From Beijerinckiaceae bacterium RH AL1 (lineage in GTDB: Bacteria; Pseudomonadota; Alphaproteobacteria; Rhizobiales; Beijerinckiaceae): a stretch of 64,000 nucleotides of DNA. Under the pieces are notes generated by a model, which saw only the letters and a program-made list of their open reading frames with translations, was not told where the DNA came from and ran no database searches. Numbering within the stretch: the stretch's first letter is position 1; each line of letters opens with the position of its first letter. Of the stretch, positions 7,998 through 17,000 are shown piece by piece. The position numbers and the translations under genes were made by a program. The stretch is taken from positions 3,844,597 through 3,908,596 of the forward strand of contig LR590083.2 of the NCBI GenBank assembly GCA_901457705.2, read 5' to 3'.

Positions 7998-9710
7998 TCA
8001 ATTCTTCGGGAGGACAGTCGTCGGCAGGTCGATGTTCGGCGACTTCGCCGTTCCGCCAACGGGCTGGGCCGCCTGCGGAGGCGATTGCCCCTGCGACGGC
8101 ACAATTGCTCCAACGCTGTCGTGGTCGTGGTCGTGCTCTCGGATAAAGTCGCGCGCGGTCGAGACGAGATCCTTCATCTGGTCGCTCCAAGAATAGGGAA
8201 AACGGCCAAGCAGGTCGTGGTAGGTAGCAAGTGTGGCCTCGCGATCGCCGAGGTGCTCCAGCGCATCCGCCTCCGTGATCAGCGCCCTGGCGACCTGTAC
8301 GTCAAAGCTTTGGTCTCCCTGCTCCTCGTCGTTGGCAAGCGGATAGCGGTCGACCACCCTGTGGACGATCCGCAGCACGACCTGGTAATCTTTACGTTCC
8401 GCCTGGATGGAGGCCCAGTTGTTGAGCGCCATCGCCACAAAGCGGCTGACACCCGTGTCGTTCGAGTTGCCGAAGGTCTCTTCAAGCTCCCGAAAAGCGT
8501 CTATCGCCTCGTTTTCCCTACCCATCTTGTGAAGCACGACACCCTTGTTGAGCATCGCGATGGCGACGTCCTTTGCGATGAGGTCAGACCTGGGCGGCGG
8601 GTAGGCCGCGACAAAGTTCGTGTAGTCGTCGACGGCCCTCAGCGGCGTCAACTCTTCCTCGTTCCGGATCGCCGCTATGCGGTCTCTTGCCTTCCCCTCC
8701 GGACTGTCTTGATCCATCGCGTTGTAGACCACGCCTAACGCGAGAACGGCCAACCAGCCGACGGCGAACAGAAGCCCGAAATTGATCTTGCCGACGGTCC
8801 GCTCCGCGCGTTGCCAGCGCGCAAGGACGATCGGCTCGATCGGCGGCGACACCGCGTCAACGTCTCCCGCGCCGATGTACCGCAGCAGCTTAACGACCAT
8901 GTGCGCCATCGGCGGCAGCGGGAGCCAGCGCAGCGCGGTCCATCGCGCGGCATGCCGGCTCGTCAGGATATGCACGATCGCCCGCGCGACCAGCGGCGAC
9001 CAGCCGGCGCCACGCACCCTGACCGAGAACTCCCACCGGTTCTCGCGGGCGAGCAGATGGCGCGCCCACGCGGCCCCCACTTGCCGCGTCCAGCGCTTCG
9101 AATTGGCCTTGCGCAACTGCTCGACCGCGAGAAGGTCGATGCCGGCTAGGACGTCGTCGACGCCGAAGGCGGCCATAAGGGTATCGAAATGGTTGGGCGG
9201 CACGGCCATGCTCTCGTCGTCGAGGGCCGTCAGGACATAGGGCGCCAGCGTCGGCTTCATCGCCAGTGGCCAAGCCGCCATGCGCGCCTCCAGCCAGGCA
9301 TGGAGGTCGGCCGCGGGATCGGCGAGGAGCGGCCGGACATCGGCCAGGAACGCGTCGAAGTCGAACACGATGCCGCCGTCGGCGCGCGGCGCCGCGTAGT
9401 CGAAGAGGATGTCCTGGCCGTCGACGGGGGCCGCCGGCGGATCGTGCGCGATCTCCGGCGGCGCGGAAGGCGGGGCGGCGTCCGGCGCAGCGGGCGGCGC
9501 CGCTGCGGAATCGAGACCCTCGCCTTCCTCCTCGACGGCAGGGGCGCGCCGTCGAATTGCGCCCAGCGCCGCCTTGTAGGCGGCGTTGAGCGCCTGGAAT
9601 CCCACGGGATCGTCGTCGGGTCGGGTTGAGCGCAGGCGCGTCGCGTAGGCGCGCTTCACCGCGCGCTCGTCGGCGTCCTCGTCGAGGCCGAGCGCGGCGA
9701 ACGGCGACAT
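7998..9710 (-). CDS. J-domain-like membrane protein, HscC partner (DjlB/DjlC-like)
   Basis: The protein has 570 residues. Residues 1-50 resemble the J domain of E. coli DjlB/DjlC (ALGLDEDADERAVKRAYATR), but the canonical HPD is RPD in the segment RPDDDPVGFQALNAAY. A Pro/Ala-rich linker follows, then a helical region, one transmembrane segment near residues 307-330, and TPR-like helices to the end. The C-terminal half is visibly less G+C-rich than its surroundings. Its start overlaps the stop of the Hsp70 gene by ATGA, the pairing expected of a dedicated cochaperone. Confidence 0.75.
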   Translation of the reverse strand: MSPFAALGLDEDADERAVKRAYATRLRSTRPDDDPVGFQALNAAYKAALGAIRRRAPAVEEEGEGLDSAAAPPAAPDAAPPSAPPEIAHDPPAAPVDGQDILFDYAAPRADGGIVFDFDAFLADVRPLLADPAADLHAWLEARMAAWPLAMKPTLAPYVLTALDDESMAVPPNHFDTLMAAFGVDDVLAGIDLLAVEQLRKANSKRWTRQVGAAWARHLLARENRWEFSVRVRGAGWSPLVARAIVHILTSRHAARWTALRWLPLPPMAHMVVKLLRYIGAGDVDAVSPPIEPIVLARWQRAERTVGKINFGLLFAVGWLAVLALGVVYNAMDQDSPEGKARDRIAAIRNEEELTPLRAVDDYTNFVAAYPPPRSDLIAKDVAIAMLNKGVVLHKMGRENEAIDAFRELEETFGNSNDTGVSRFVAMALNNWASIQAERKDYQVVLRIVHRVVDRYPLANDEEQGDQSFDVQVARALITEADALEHLGDREATLATYHDLLGRFPYSWSDQMKDLVSTARDFIREHDHDHDSVGAIVPSQGQSPPQAAQPVGGTAKSPNIDLPTTVLPKN

Positions 9711-11399
9711 CAGGCCCGCTCAATCCCGTCGAGCGCTTCGGCGAGCTGCTGGCGCGTCCGCGCGATCACGCGCTCGTCCTGCGATTCCAACACCGAGCGG
9801 AACTCGACGATCATCGCCTGCAGGCGCTCGCGGTGGTCGAGCTGCTCCTCGTAGAGCCGCTCGGCGCGGGCGATCATCGCGAGGTTTTCCTGCTTGCCGC
9901 GCGGATGCACTTTCAGGCTCGCCAGTGCCGCCAGCCGCTCGGCGATCTCGGCCTTGGTCAGGACGCCGGGCCGCTGCTCGAGGATCAGCTCGTGGCGCTT
10001 GCCGGTCTTTGCGACCGTCACCTCGACCTGCAGGATCCCGTTGACGTCGTAGGTGAAGCGGATCGTGGCGCCGCGCTCCTGCCGGGGCCCGGGGCGCGCC
10101 AGGTCGACGGTCAGCTCACCGAGCTTGACGTTTTTGTCGGCGATGGGGTGCTCGCCCTGGTAGATGTTGAAGGCGAGCTGGGTCTGATCATCGGTCAACG
10201 GCCAGATCGTCTCCTCGCGGCTGATCGGCACCGTCGAGTTGCGGTTGATGATCGGCAGGAGAAAGCCGAGGTGCGCCGTCCCATTCTGGTCGCGCTTCGC
10301 GACGTCGGTGCCGAGCGTGTAGGGGCAGACGTCGGTGAGGATGATCTCCTCGAGCTTGGCGTCGCGCGCCTTCATGCCGGCGGCGACGGCGGCGCCGAGC
10401 GCGATGGCCCGGTCGGGGTCGATGTGGCGCAGCGGCAGACGCCCGGTCAGCCGCGACACCGCACGCGAGACCAGCGGCATCCGGGTTGCGCCGCCGACAA
10501 GCACCACCTCGTTGAGATCGTCGGGCCGGATGTTGGCGTCGCGCAGCGCCCGCTCCAGCGGCTGGCGAAGCCGCAGCACGAGCGGCTCGGCGAGGCTCGC
10601 GAAGGTGGGCTCGTCCATCGAGAAGCGCCGCGACTCGCCGTTGATCGTGAGGTCCGTCGCCACCTCGCGCTGCCCCGTGAGGGCGATCTTGAGCGCCTCC
10701 AGGCGACGCAGGAGCTGCGCCCGCTCGCCGACAGCGAGGGCCGACGGATCGAAGCCGAGGGTCCTGGCCGCCGCGTCGACGATGACCTGCAAGAAGTCTT
10801 CGCCGCCGAGGTAGTTGTCGCCTGCGCTGGCATGCACCTCGACGACCCCCTCGAAGATCTCGATGATCGACACGTCGAGCGTCCCGCCGCCGAGATCGAA
10901 GACCAGGAAGCGGCCGCCGCCCTCGCGGGCCTGCAGCCCGTAGGCGAGCGCGGCAGCGGTGGGTTCGTTGATCAGCCGCTCGACCTTGATGCCGGCGAGC
11001 TCGCCGGCGACGCGCGTGGCGGTGCGCTGCGCATCGGAGAAATAGGCGGGCACCGAGATGACCGCCTCCTCGATCTTCTCGCCGCTTGCCGCCTCGGCAT
11101 CGGCGATAAGGCTGCGCAGGACGAAGGGCGGAGAGCTGCTCGGCGCGCAGGCTGCGGCCGGCGAGGCTGGTCTCGCGCGGGCTGCCCATCCAGCGCTTGA
11201 AGGCGGCGACGCTGCGGTCGGGGTGCGTGACAAGCCGGTCGCGGGCGCCGCTGCCGACGAGGACGCCGCCCGTGTCGTCGATGCTGACCACCGACGGCGT
11301 CAGGTGGCCGCCCGACGCGTTGGTGAACAACGCCGGCCCGTCCGGGCCGTAGGCGGCAATCAGCGAGTTCGTCGTGCCGAGGTCGATGCCGACGATCAT
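9710..11399 (-). CDS. hscC: HscC-type Hsp70 chaperone, interrupted by a +1 frameshift
   Basis: The N-terminal frame (start at 11399) reads [20 protein letters not shown] and runs to [10 protein letters not shown]. The remaining frame picks up at [12 protein letters not shown] and carries [25 protein letters not shown], the phosphate-2 loop [11 protein letters not shown] and the substrate-binding domain. Removing one base from the CTTC at about 11123-11126 joins the halves as [16 protein letters not shown], exactly the family sequence. With about 562 residues it is shorter than DnaK, as HscC is. The next gene encodes its J-like partner. Either a recent mutation or a sequencing error broke the frame. 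Confidence 0.85.
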
Positions 11400-11862
11400 G
11401 GGTGCCCTCTTCGAGGGTCCGCCCGCGCAATGCTCGGCCCGCCATGCGAACCTGCGGTCGGCCCGCACAGGTTATGGGTGCGAAAGCGCGGCCGACCAGA
11501 GGCCGCGTGCGCCGAACGAGCCGTGCAATCGCGAGATGCAGACATGATTATTCGATAGATTACTTCGATGAAACACGTGACGTAATCACTGCCCGGTGCG
11601 TTGCTTGGCCGGCGCCTTGCTCTACCGGCATTGGACTTCGCTGCGGTGCAATTTCACTGAGCTGCCATAAAAAATTTTTGCCCAAGACGCCGCCGGACGA
11701 CGTCTTGCTAAGTCACCACTTCTGCGACACTTTCCGCTGCAACGAAAAACGGCCGGGCTCGGCCGGACGACAGATGGGTGGAAACGCGCGCTGTCTCTTT
11801 GCGTGCCGTGCGCAATATCCTAGCAACGGCATCCGGACTGGCGCGAGGCACGAAGACCTGAC
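11400..11862. other. Intergenic region between divergent hscC and hprA
   Basis: This 463-base gap separates hscC (left, reverse strand) from the serine-cycle cluster (right, forward). About 11540-11730 is markedly AT-richer than its flanks and includes an A6/T5 run near 11669-11679. Promoters for both directions presumably lie here. I could not fix -35/-10 boxes with confidence and see no coding region worth calling. Confidence 0.5.
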
Positions 11863-12801
11863 ATGACTCAATCGATTGTTTTTCTTGATCGTGAGACCCT
11901 CGACGCGACCGTCCGCAAGCCCAGCTTCGAGACGAGCTACAAGGAATACGAGGTCACGACCCCGGACCAGATCGTCGAGCGTCTGAAGGACGCTACGATC
12001 TGCATCACCAACAAGGTGCCGATGCGCGGCGAGACGCTGGCGCAATTGCCGAACCTCGAGCTCATCGCGGTCGCGGCGACCGGCACTGACATCATCGACA
12101 AGGCCGCCGCCAAGGAGCGCGGCATCACCGTCGTCAACATCCGCAACTACGCGTTCAACACCGTGCCGGAGCACGTGATCGCGCTGATGTTCGCGCTGAA
12201 GCGGCAGATCATCCCCTATCACCTCGACGTGCAGCATGGCCGCTGGGGCCAGGCGCGCCAGTTCTGCTTCTTCGATCATCCGATCCGCGACATCGCCGGT
12301 TCTACTATGGGCATCGTCGGCTACGGCGCGATCGGCAAGTCGATCGGCAAGCGCTGCGAGGCCCTCGGGATGAAGGTGATCGCTTACGATGTGATGCCCC
12401 AGGACGGGCTCGTCGATCTCGACACGATCATCAAGGAGAGCGACGTCATTACGCTGCATGCGCCGCTTACGCCCGAGACGCGCAACATGATCGGCGCCGA
12501 CCAGCTGAAGGCGATGAAGAAGACCGCGATCCTCATCAACACCGCGCGCGGCGGCCTCGTCGACGAGGCTGCGCTCGCGGAAGCCTTGAAGTCGGGCGAG
12601 ATCGCCGGCGCCGGCTTCGATGTGCTGACCGAGGAGCCGCCGAAGAACGGCAACGTGCTGCTCGATCCTTCGATACCAAACCTCATCATCACGCCGCACG
12701 TCGCGTGGGCGAGCCAGGAGGCGATGCAGATCCTCTCCGACCAGCTCATCGACAACATCGAGGCCTTCGTCGGCGGCAAGCCGCAGAACGTGGTCGAATA
12801 G
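11863..12801 (+). CDS. hprA: Hydroxypyruvate reductase / glycerate dehydrogenase (serine cycle)
   Basis: The 312-residue D-2-hydroxyacid dehydrogenase has the Rossmann motif GYGAIGKSIG at about 151-160. The catalytic Arg sits in NTARGG near 229, Glu in EEPP near 257 and His in TPHVAW near 279. Segments such as ITVVNIRNYAFNTVPEHV are characteristic of methylotroph HprA. It reduces hydroxypyruvate to D-glycerate with NAD(P)H. Position directly upstream of mtkA-mtkB-mcl supports a serine-cycle role over general photorespiratory use. Confidence 0.93.
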   Translation: MTQSIVFLDRETLDATVRKPSFETSYKEYEVTTPDQIVERLKDATICITNKVPMRGETLAQLPNLELIAVAATGTDIIDKAAAKERGITVVNIRNYAFNTVPEHVIALMFALKRQIIPYHLDVQHGRWGQARQFCFFDHPIRDIAGSTMGIVGYGAIGKSIGKRCEALGMKVIAYDVMPQDGLVDLDTIIKESDVITLHAPLTPETRNMIGADQLKAMKKTAILINTARGGLVDEAALAEALKSGEIAGAGFDVLTEEPPKNGNVLLDPSIPNLIITPHVAWASQEAMQILSDQLIDNIEAFVGGKPQNVVE

Positions 12802-12814
12802 CACTGAAGGACGA

Positions 12815-12836
12815 CCGCTCGCCGGTCGGCGAGCGG
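12815..12836 (+). promoter_or_regulatory. Intercistronic hairpin between hprA and mtkA
   Basis: CCGCTCGCC and GGCGAGCGG form a perfect 9-bp stem with loop GGTC, 13 bases after the hprA stop. No T-run follows, so it is more likely an mRNA stability or processing element than a terminator. Confidence 0.45.
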
Positions 12837-12885
12837 GCAGAGGACGAAGACAGGCAAAAAGCCGCCGCCAGGGAGGGACTGTCGC

Positions 12886-14067
12886 ATGGATATCCACGAG
12901 TACCAGGCCAAGGAAATCCTGGCCAAGGCCGGCGTCGGCCTGTCGCGCGGCGCCGTCGCCTACTCCGCCGAGCAGGCGGTCTATGCCGCGACCGAACTCG
13001 GCGGCTGGAAGTGGGTCGTGAAGGCGCAGATCCACGCCGGCGCGCGCGGCAAGGCCGGCGGCGTCAAGATGTGCCAGACCTACCACGAGGTCCGCGAGGC
13101 GGCCGAGGCGATGCTCGGCAAGACGCTCGTCACGTCGCAGACGGGGCCAGAGGGCAAGCCCGTCCAGCGCGTCTACGTCGAGGTCGCCGATCCCTTCGAG
13201 AAGGAATTCTACCTCGGCTTCGTGCTCGACCGTAAGGAAGAGCGCGTCCGCGTCATCGCCTCCAAGGAAGGCGGCATGGAGATCGAGCAGATCGCCAAGG
13301 ACAATCCGAGCTCGATCATCACCGTCATCGTCGAGCCCGCCGTCGGCATGCAGCAGTTCGAGGCGCGCGAGATCGCATTCAAGCTCGGCCTCAATTCGAA
13401 GCAGGTGCAGAACGCGGTGAAGACGATCCTCGGCTGCTATCGCGCCTTCCGCGACCACGACGCGACGATGCTCGAGATCAACCCGCTGGTGCTGACCAAG
13501 GACAACCGCATCGTCGCGCTCGACGCCAAGATGAGCTTCGACGACAACGCGATGTTCCGCCAGCGCAAGGTCGCCGACATGCACGACCCCGCGCAGGAGG
13601 ACCCGCGCGAGGCGCAGGCGGCCGAGCACCAGCTCAACTACGTCGGGCTCGAGGGCAACATCGGCTGCATCGTCAACGGCGCCGGGCTCGCGATGGCGAC
13701 GATGGACATGATCAAGCATGCGGGCGGCGAGCCCGCCAACTTCCTCGACGTCGGCGGCGGCGCCTCGGCCGAGCGCGTCGCCACCGCGTTCCGGCTCGTG
13801 CTGTCGGACAAGAACGTCAAGGCGGTGCTCGTCAACATCTTCGCCGGCATCAACCGCTGCGACTGGGTCGCCGACGGCGTCGTCAAGGCGGTGAAGGAGA
13901 CAAACCTGCAGGTGCCGCTGATCGTGCGCCTCGCCGGCACCAACGTCGAGGCCGGCCGCAAGATCCTGAACGAGAGCGGCATCAAGCTGCACACCGCCGA
14001 CAGCCTGACCAACGCGGCGAAAATCGCGGTCGAGGTCGCCGGCCAACCCGCCTCGGCAGCGGCCTGA
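12886..14067 (+). CDS. mtkA: Malate-CoA ligase (malate thiokinase) beta subunit
   Basis: The 393-residue ATP-grasp protein is homologous to succinyl-CoA synthetase beta (N-terminus [25 protein letters not shown] near residues 46-58). It carries methylotroph-type features such as the long [20 protein letters not shown] stretch and an [19 protein letters not shown] segment. With MtkB it makes malyl-CoA from malate, CoA and ATP. A GGGAGGGA ribosome-binding site lies upstream. Pairing with hprA and mcl separates it from the TCA-cycle enzyme SucC. Confidence 0.93.
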   Translation: MDIHEYQAKEILAKAGVGLSRGAVAYSAEQAVYAATELGGWKWVVKAQIHAGARGKAGGVKMCQTYHEVREAAEAMLGKTLVTSQTGPEGKPVQRVYVEVADPFEKEFYLGFVLDRKEERVRVIASKEGGMEIEQIAKDNPSSIITVIVEPAVGMQQFEAREIAFKLGLNSKQVQNAVKTILGCYRAFRDHDATMLEINPLVLTKDNRIVALDAKMSFDDNAMFRQRKVADMHDPAQEDPREAQAAEHQLNYVGLEGNIGCIVNGAGLAMATMDMIKHAGGEPANFLDVGGGASAERVATAFRLVLSDKNVKAVLVNIFAGINRCDWVADGVVKAVKETNLQVPLIVRLAGTNVEAGRKILNESGIKLHTADSLTNAAKIAVEVAGQPASAAA

Positions 14068-14078
14068 GGGAGGAACCC

Positions 14079-14978
14079 ATGAGCATCCTGATCGACGAGA
14101 AGACCAAGATCATCATTCAGGGCTTCACCGGGGACAAGGGAACGTTCCACGGCAAAGAGGCGATCGAGTACGGCACGAACATCGTCGGCGGCGTGACCCC
14201 CGGCAAAGGCGGGATGAAGCACCTCGACCGTCCGGTGTTCAACACGGTGAAGGACGCCGTCGAGGCGACCGGCGCCGAGGCCTCGATCACCTTCGTCGCG
14301 CCGCCCTATTGCGCTGATGCGATGATGGAGGGCGCCGACGCCGGGCTCCGGCTGATCTGCGCCATCACCGACGGCATCCCGGCGCAGGACATGATGCGCG
14401 TGAAGCGCTACCTGCGCCGCTACCCGAAAGAGCGCCGCACCATGCTCGTCGGCCCGAACTGCGCCGGCATCATCTCGCCCGGCAAGGCGATGCTCGGCAT
14501 CATGCCCGGCCACATCTACTCGAAGGGCTCCGTCGGCGTCGTCTCGCGCTCCGGCACGCTCGGCTACGAGGCGGCGGAACAGCTGAAGGCGCTCGGTCTC
14601 GGCATCTCTACCTCCGTCGGCATCGGCGGCGACCCGATCAACGGCTCGTCGTTCGCCGACCATCTCGCGCTGTTCGAGGAGGATCCGGAGACGGAGGCCG
14701 TGCTGATGATCGGCGAGATCGGCGGCCCGCAGGAGGCCGAAGCGGCCGAGTGGGTGTCGAAGAACATGAAGAAGCCGGTGGTCGGCTACGTCGCCGGCCT
14801 CACCGCGCCGAAGGGCCGCCGCATGGGCCACGCCGGTGCGATCATTTCGGGCGCCGGCGACAGCGCCGCCGAGAAGGCGAAGATCATGGAGGGCTTCGGC
14901 CTCACCGTGGCGCCGTCGCCGGGCGAGCTCGGCTCCACGATGGCGAAGGTGCTGGAGCGGCACAAGAAGGCGGCTTGA
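14079..14978 (+). CDS. mtkB: Malate-CoA ligase (malate thiokinase) alpha subunit
   Basis: The 299-residue protein is homologous to succinyl-CoA synthetase alpha. It has the CoA-binding N-terminal region ([14 protein letters not shown]), [12 protein letters not shown], and the phosphohistidine segment [10 protein letters not shown] with His near 251. It starts 11 bases after mtkA behind a GGGAGGAA ribosome-binding site, so both subunits come from one message. SucD is the closest alternative; the surrounding serine-cycle genes argue for MtkB. Confidence 0.93.
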   Translation: MSILIDEKTKIIIQGFTGDKGTFHGKEAIEYGTNIVGGVTPGKGGMKHLDRPVFNTVKDAVEATGAEASITFVAPPYCADAMMEGADAGLRLICAITDGIPAQDMMRVKRYLRRYPKERRTMLVGPNCAGIISPGKAMLGIMPGHIYSKGSVGVVSRSGTLGYEAAEQLKALGLGISTSVGIGGDPINGSSFADHLALFEEDPETEAVLMIGEIGGPQEAEAAEWVSKNMKKPVVGYVAGLTAPKGRRMGHAGAIISGAGDSAAEKAKIMEGFGLTVAPSPGELGSTMAKVLERHKKAA

Positions 14979-15006
14979 TGCGCGCCGGAAGCTCCGCAGC
15001 CAAACT

Positions 15007-15152
15007 TTCTCCCGCCTGCGGGAGAAGGTAGCCCGAAAACGCCGGGTCGCAAAAGGGGACGAGCGTCCCCTTACCAGCAGTGGTGCTAGCGGGGACTTCC
15101 CTCATCCGACCCCGCTTCGCGGGGCCACCTTCTCCCGCAGGCGGGAGAAGGA
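15007..15152. repeat. Composite palindromic repeat between mtkB and mcl
   Basis: Four hairpins lie in a row: TTCTCCCGC/GCGGGAGAA (15007-15026), AAGGGGACG/CGTCCCCTT (15053-15072), CCCCGC/GCGGGG (15110-15124), and TTCTCCCGC/GCGGGAGAA again (15130-15149). The last two belong to the dispersed repeat that also occurs in degenerate form at 930-1000. The block ends just before the mcl ribosome-binding site. It could attenuate or stabilise the message between the ligase and lyase genes. Confidence 0.7.
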
Positions 15153-15181
15153 GATCCCACGAACCGGAAGGAATTTTTCAA

Positions 15182-16168
15182 ATGAGCTTTACCCTCATCG
15201 AGCAGGCGACGCCCCGCCTCCATCGCTCCCAGCTGGCGGTGCCCGGCTCAAACCCAGGCATGTTCGAGAAGGCGGCCAAAGGGGAGGCGGACGTGATCTT
15301 CCTCGACTGCGAGGACGCGGTGGCGCCCGACGACAAGGAGCAGGCGCGCAAGAACATCGTGCAGGCGCTGAACGACATCGACTGGGGCACGAAGACGATG
15401 CAGGTGCGCATCAACGGCCTCGACACGCACTACATGTACCGCGACGTCGTCGACATCGTCGAAGCTTGCCCCCGGCTCGACATGCTGCTGATCCCGAAGG
15501 TCGGCACCGCGCAGGACGTCTACGCGGTCGATATGCTCGTGACCCAAATCGAGCAGGCGAAGAAGCGCGAGAAGAAGCTCGGCTTCGACATCCTGATCGA
15601 GACCGCGCTCGGCATGGCCAATGTCGAGGCGATCGCCCAGGCCTCGAAGCGTAACGAGGCGATGAGCTTCGGCGTCGCCGATTACGCCGCCTCGACCCGC
15701 GCGCGCACGACGGTGATCGGCGGCGTCAACCCGGACTACGGCGTGCTCACCGACAAGGACGAGCAGGGCCATCGCGACTTCGTCTGGGGCGATCCGTGGC
15801 TCTACGCGCAGAGCCGGATGATGGTCGCCTGCCGCGCCTACGGCCTGCGGCCGATCGACGGACCGTTCGGCGATATCCAGGATGCGGAGGGCTTCAAGGC
15901 GGCGGCACGGCGCTGCGCGGTGCTCGGCTTCGAGGGCAAGTGGGCCATCCACCCCAGCCAGATCGCGCTCGCCAACGAGGTGTTCTCGCCCTCTGAGGCC
16001 GAGGTGACCAAGGCGCGGCGTATCCTGGAGGCCATGGAGAAGGCATCGAAGGAGGGCCGCGGCGCCGTCTCGCTCGACGGCCGCCTCATCGACATCGCCT
16101 CGATCCGCATGGCGCAGGCCCTGATCGCCAAGGCCGACCAGATCGGCATGCCGGCGGCCAAGGGCTGA
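15182..16168 (+). CDS. mcl: L-malyl-CoA lyase (HpcH/HpaI, CitE-like)
   Basis: The 328-residue protein of the CitE/malyl-CoA lyase family begins MSFTLIEQATPRLHRSQL. It has the acidic metal-binding FLDCEDAVAPDDK near residues 40-52, IPKVG, and the C-terminal KWAIHPSQI signature. It cleaves malyl-CoA to glyoxylate and acetyl-CoA, completing the serine-cycle step after MtkAB. The start has GGAAGGAA upstream. A frame extending to 15080 would translate the palindromic repeat and is rejected. A strong terminator follows. The ppc gene often found before mcl is missing here. Confidence 0.93.
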   Translation: MSFTLIEQATPRLHRSQLAVPGSNPGMFEKAAKGEADVIFLDCEDAVAPDDKEQARKNIVQALNDIDWGTKTMQVRINGLDTHYMYRDVVDIVEACPRLDMLLIPKVGTAQDVYAVDMLVTQIEQAKKREKKLGFDILIETALGMANVEAIAQASKRNEAMSFGVADYAASTRARTTVIGGVNPDYGVLTDKDEQGHRDFVWGDPWLYAQSRMMVACRAYGLRPIDGPFGDIQDAEGFKAAARRCAVLGFEGKWAIHPSQIALANEVFSPSEAEVTKARRILEAMEKASKEGRGAVSLDGRLIDIASIRMAQALIAKADQIGMPAAKG

Positions 16169-16200
16169 TCGCAACCTAATCCCGATGACACGAGAGATAA

Positions 16201-16226
16201 GGCCCGCATCCAGGTGCGGGCCTTTT
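16201..16226. terminator. Bidirectional intrinsic terminator between mcl and His/Met-rich gene
   Basis: GGCCCGCA (16201-16208) pairs with TGCGGGCC (16215-16222), followed by TTTT. It serves mcl on the forward strand and probably the convergent small gene. It closely resembles the terminator at 16591-16620. Confidence 0.85.
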
Positions 16227-16249
16227 CGCGTCCGGCCGGTCGTGCCGGC

Positions 16250-16492
16250 TCACATCGTCTTCTTCATCATCTTCTTGTGCATCATGTGGTGATGCTTCTT
16301 CTTCATCGGCGCCGGCTCGGCGGGCGCCGCGGCCGGCTCGGGCGTGAAGATATGCAGCGGATCGAGATCGAGCCCGTTGCCGGGCGTCGGCAGGACGCCG
16401 ACGATCGGGAGCTCGAGCCCCTCCGCGAGGACGGGCGTGGCAGCGAACGCGAGCGTGGTGACGAGAGCGGCAATCTTGATAGTCCGGACCAT
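16250..16492 (-). CDS. Secreted His/Met-rich small protein, paralogue 1
   Basis: The 80-residue precursor has a clear Sec signal peptide (cleavage likely after PVLA near residue 23) and a short body with the motif GLDLDPLHIFTP. A Pro/Ala spacer follows, then a basic His/Met tail (MKKKHHHMMHKKMMKKTM). The start codon is preceded by AAGGAGGAGC at good spacing; the same leader precedes the paralogue at 17000. I do not recognise a named family. The tail suggests periplasmic metal binding (Cu, Ni or Zn), which is inference. Confidence 0.75.
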   Translation of the reverse strand: MVRTIKIAALVTTLAFAATPVLAEGLELPIVGVLPTPGNGLDLDPLHIFTPEPAAAPAEPAPMKKKHHHMMHKKMMKKTM

Positions 16493-16590
16493 GCTGGGCT
16501 CCTCCTTAGAGCACGAGAGCAAAGACGGATCCGAGCTTGGCAATATCCGTACCTGATTAGCCTCCTCCCCGATGCGATCGTCCGACAAAG

Positions 16591-16620
16591 AAAAAGCCCG
16601 CATTCGCGTGCGGGCTTTTC
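16591..16620 (-). terminator. Intrinsic terminator after His/Met-rich paralogue 2
   Basis: AGCCCGCA (16595-16602) pairs with TGCGGGCT (16609-16616), with T-runs on both sides, so it can act in either direction. It lies downstream of the gene at 16668-17000. It is nearly the same stem as the terminator after paralogue 1, as if the whole unit was duplicated. Confidence 0.8.
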
Positions 16621-16667
16621 TGTTCCGGCCGGAACGCGCGCGACGCCGCGAGGCATCGCGCCGGCGA

Positions 16668-17000
16668 TCACATGGCCTTCTTCATCATCTTGTGGTGCAT
16701 CATCATGTGCGAGTGATGCATCATCATGTGGGAGTGGTGCATCATCATGTGATGGTGATGGTGCATCATCATGTGGTGGTGCATCATCGGAGCCGGGGCG
16801 GGAGCGGCCATCGGGGCCGGCGCCGGGGTGAAGATGTGCAGCGGGTCGAGATCGAGGCCCGAAGCGTTGTCGCCGACCAGCGGCAGGCCGTTGATGATCG
16901 GCAGATCGCCGACGATCGGGGCGCCGTTCTGCGCGAACGCAGGGGCCGCGACGAACGCGAGAACGCCCGCGAGGGCGATCGACTTGAACTTATTCACCAT
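16668..17000 (-). CDS. Secreted His/Met-rich small protein, paralogue 2 with heptad repeats
   Basis: The 110-residue precursor has a signal peptide ending near AFAQ (residue 24) and the same GLDLDPLHIFTP core motif as its neighbour. Its His/Met tail is much longer, made of about four tandem units related to SHMMMHH and ending KMMKKAM. The DNA repeat unit is 21 bases. Ribosome-binding leader and terminator match those of paralogue 1. Likely a secreted metal-binding or metal-buffering peptide; no family name is known to me. Confidence 0.75.
   Translation of the reverse strand: MVNKFKSIALAGVLAFVAAPAFAQNGAPIVGDLPIINGLPLVGDNASGLDLDPLHIFTPAPAPMAAPAPAPMMHHHMMMHHHHHMMMHHSHMMMHHSHMMMHHKMMKKAM

Noticed and set aside
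11402-11866. 154-codon forward frame upstream of hprA
   Set aside because: Covers the divergent promoter region, no ribosome-binding site, no domain pattern.
11713-14046. 777-codon open frame on the reverse strand across hprA-mtkA
   Set aside because: Antisense to two genes with intact catalytic motifs; the long frame arises from G+C-rich codon bias.
15080-15181. N-terminal extension of malyl-CoA lyase
   Set aside because: It would translate the palindromic repeat; family proteins begin at MSFTLIE.
16675-16795. Short tandem DNA repeats resembling a CRISPR or microsatellite
   Set aside because: They encode the SHMMMHH-like tail of the secreted protein in frame; no spacers.
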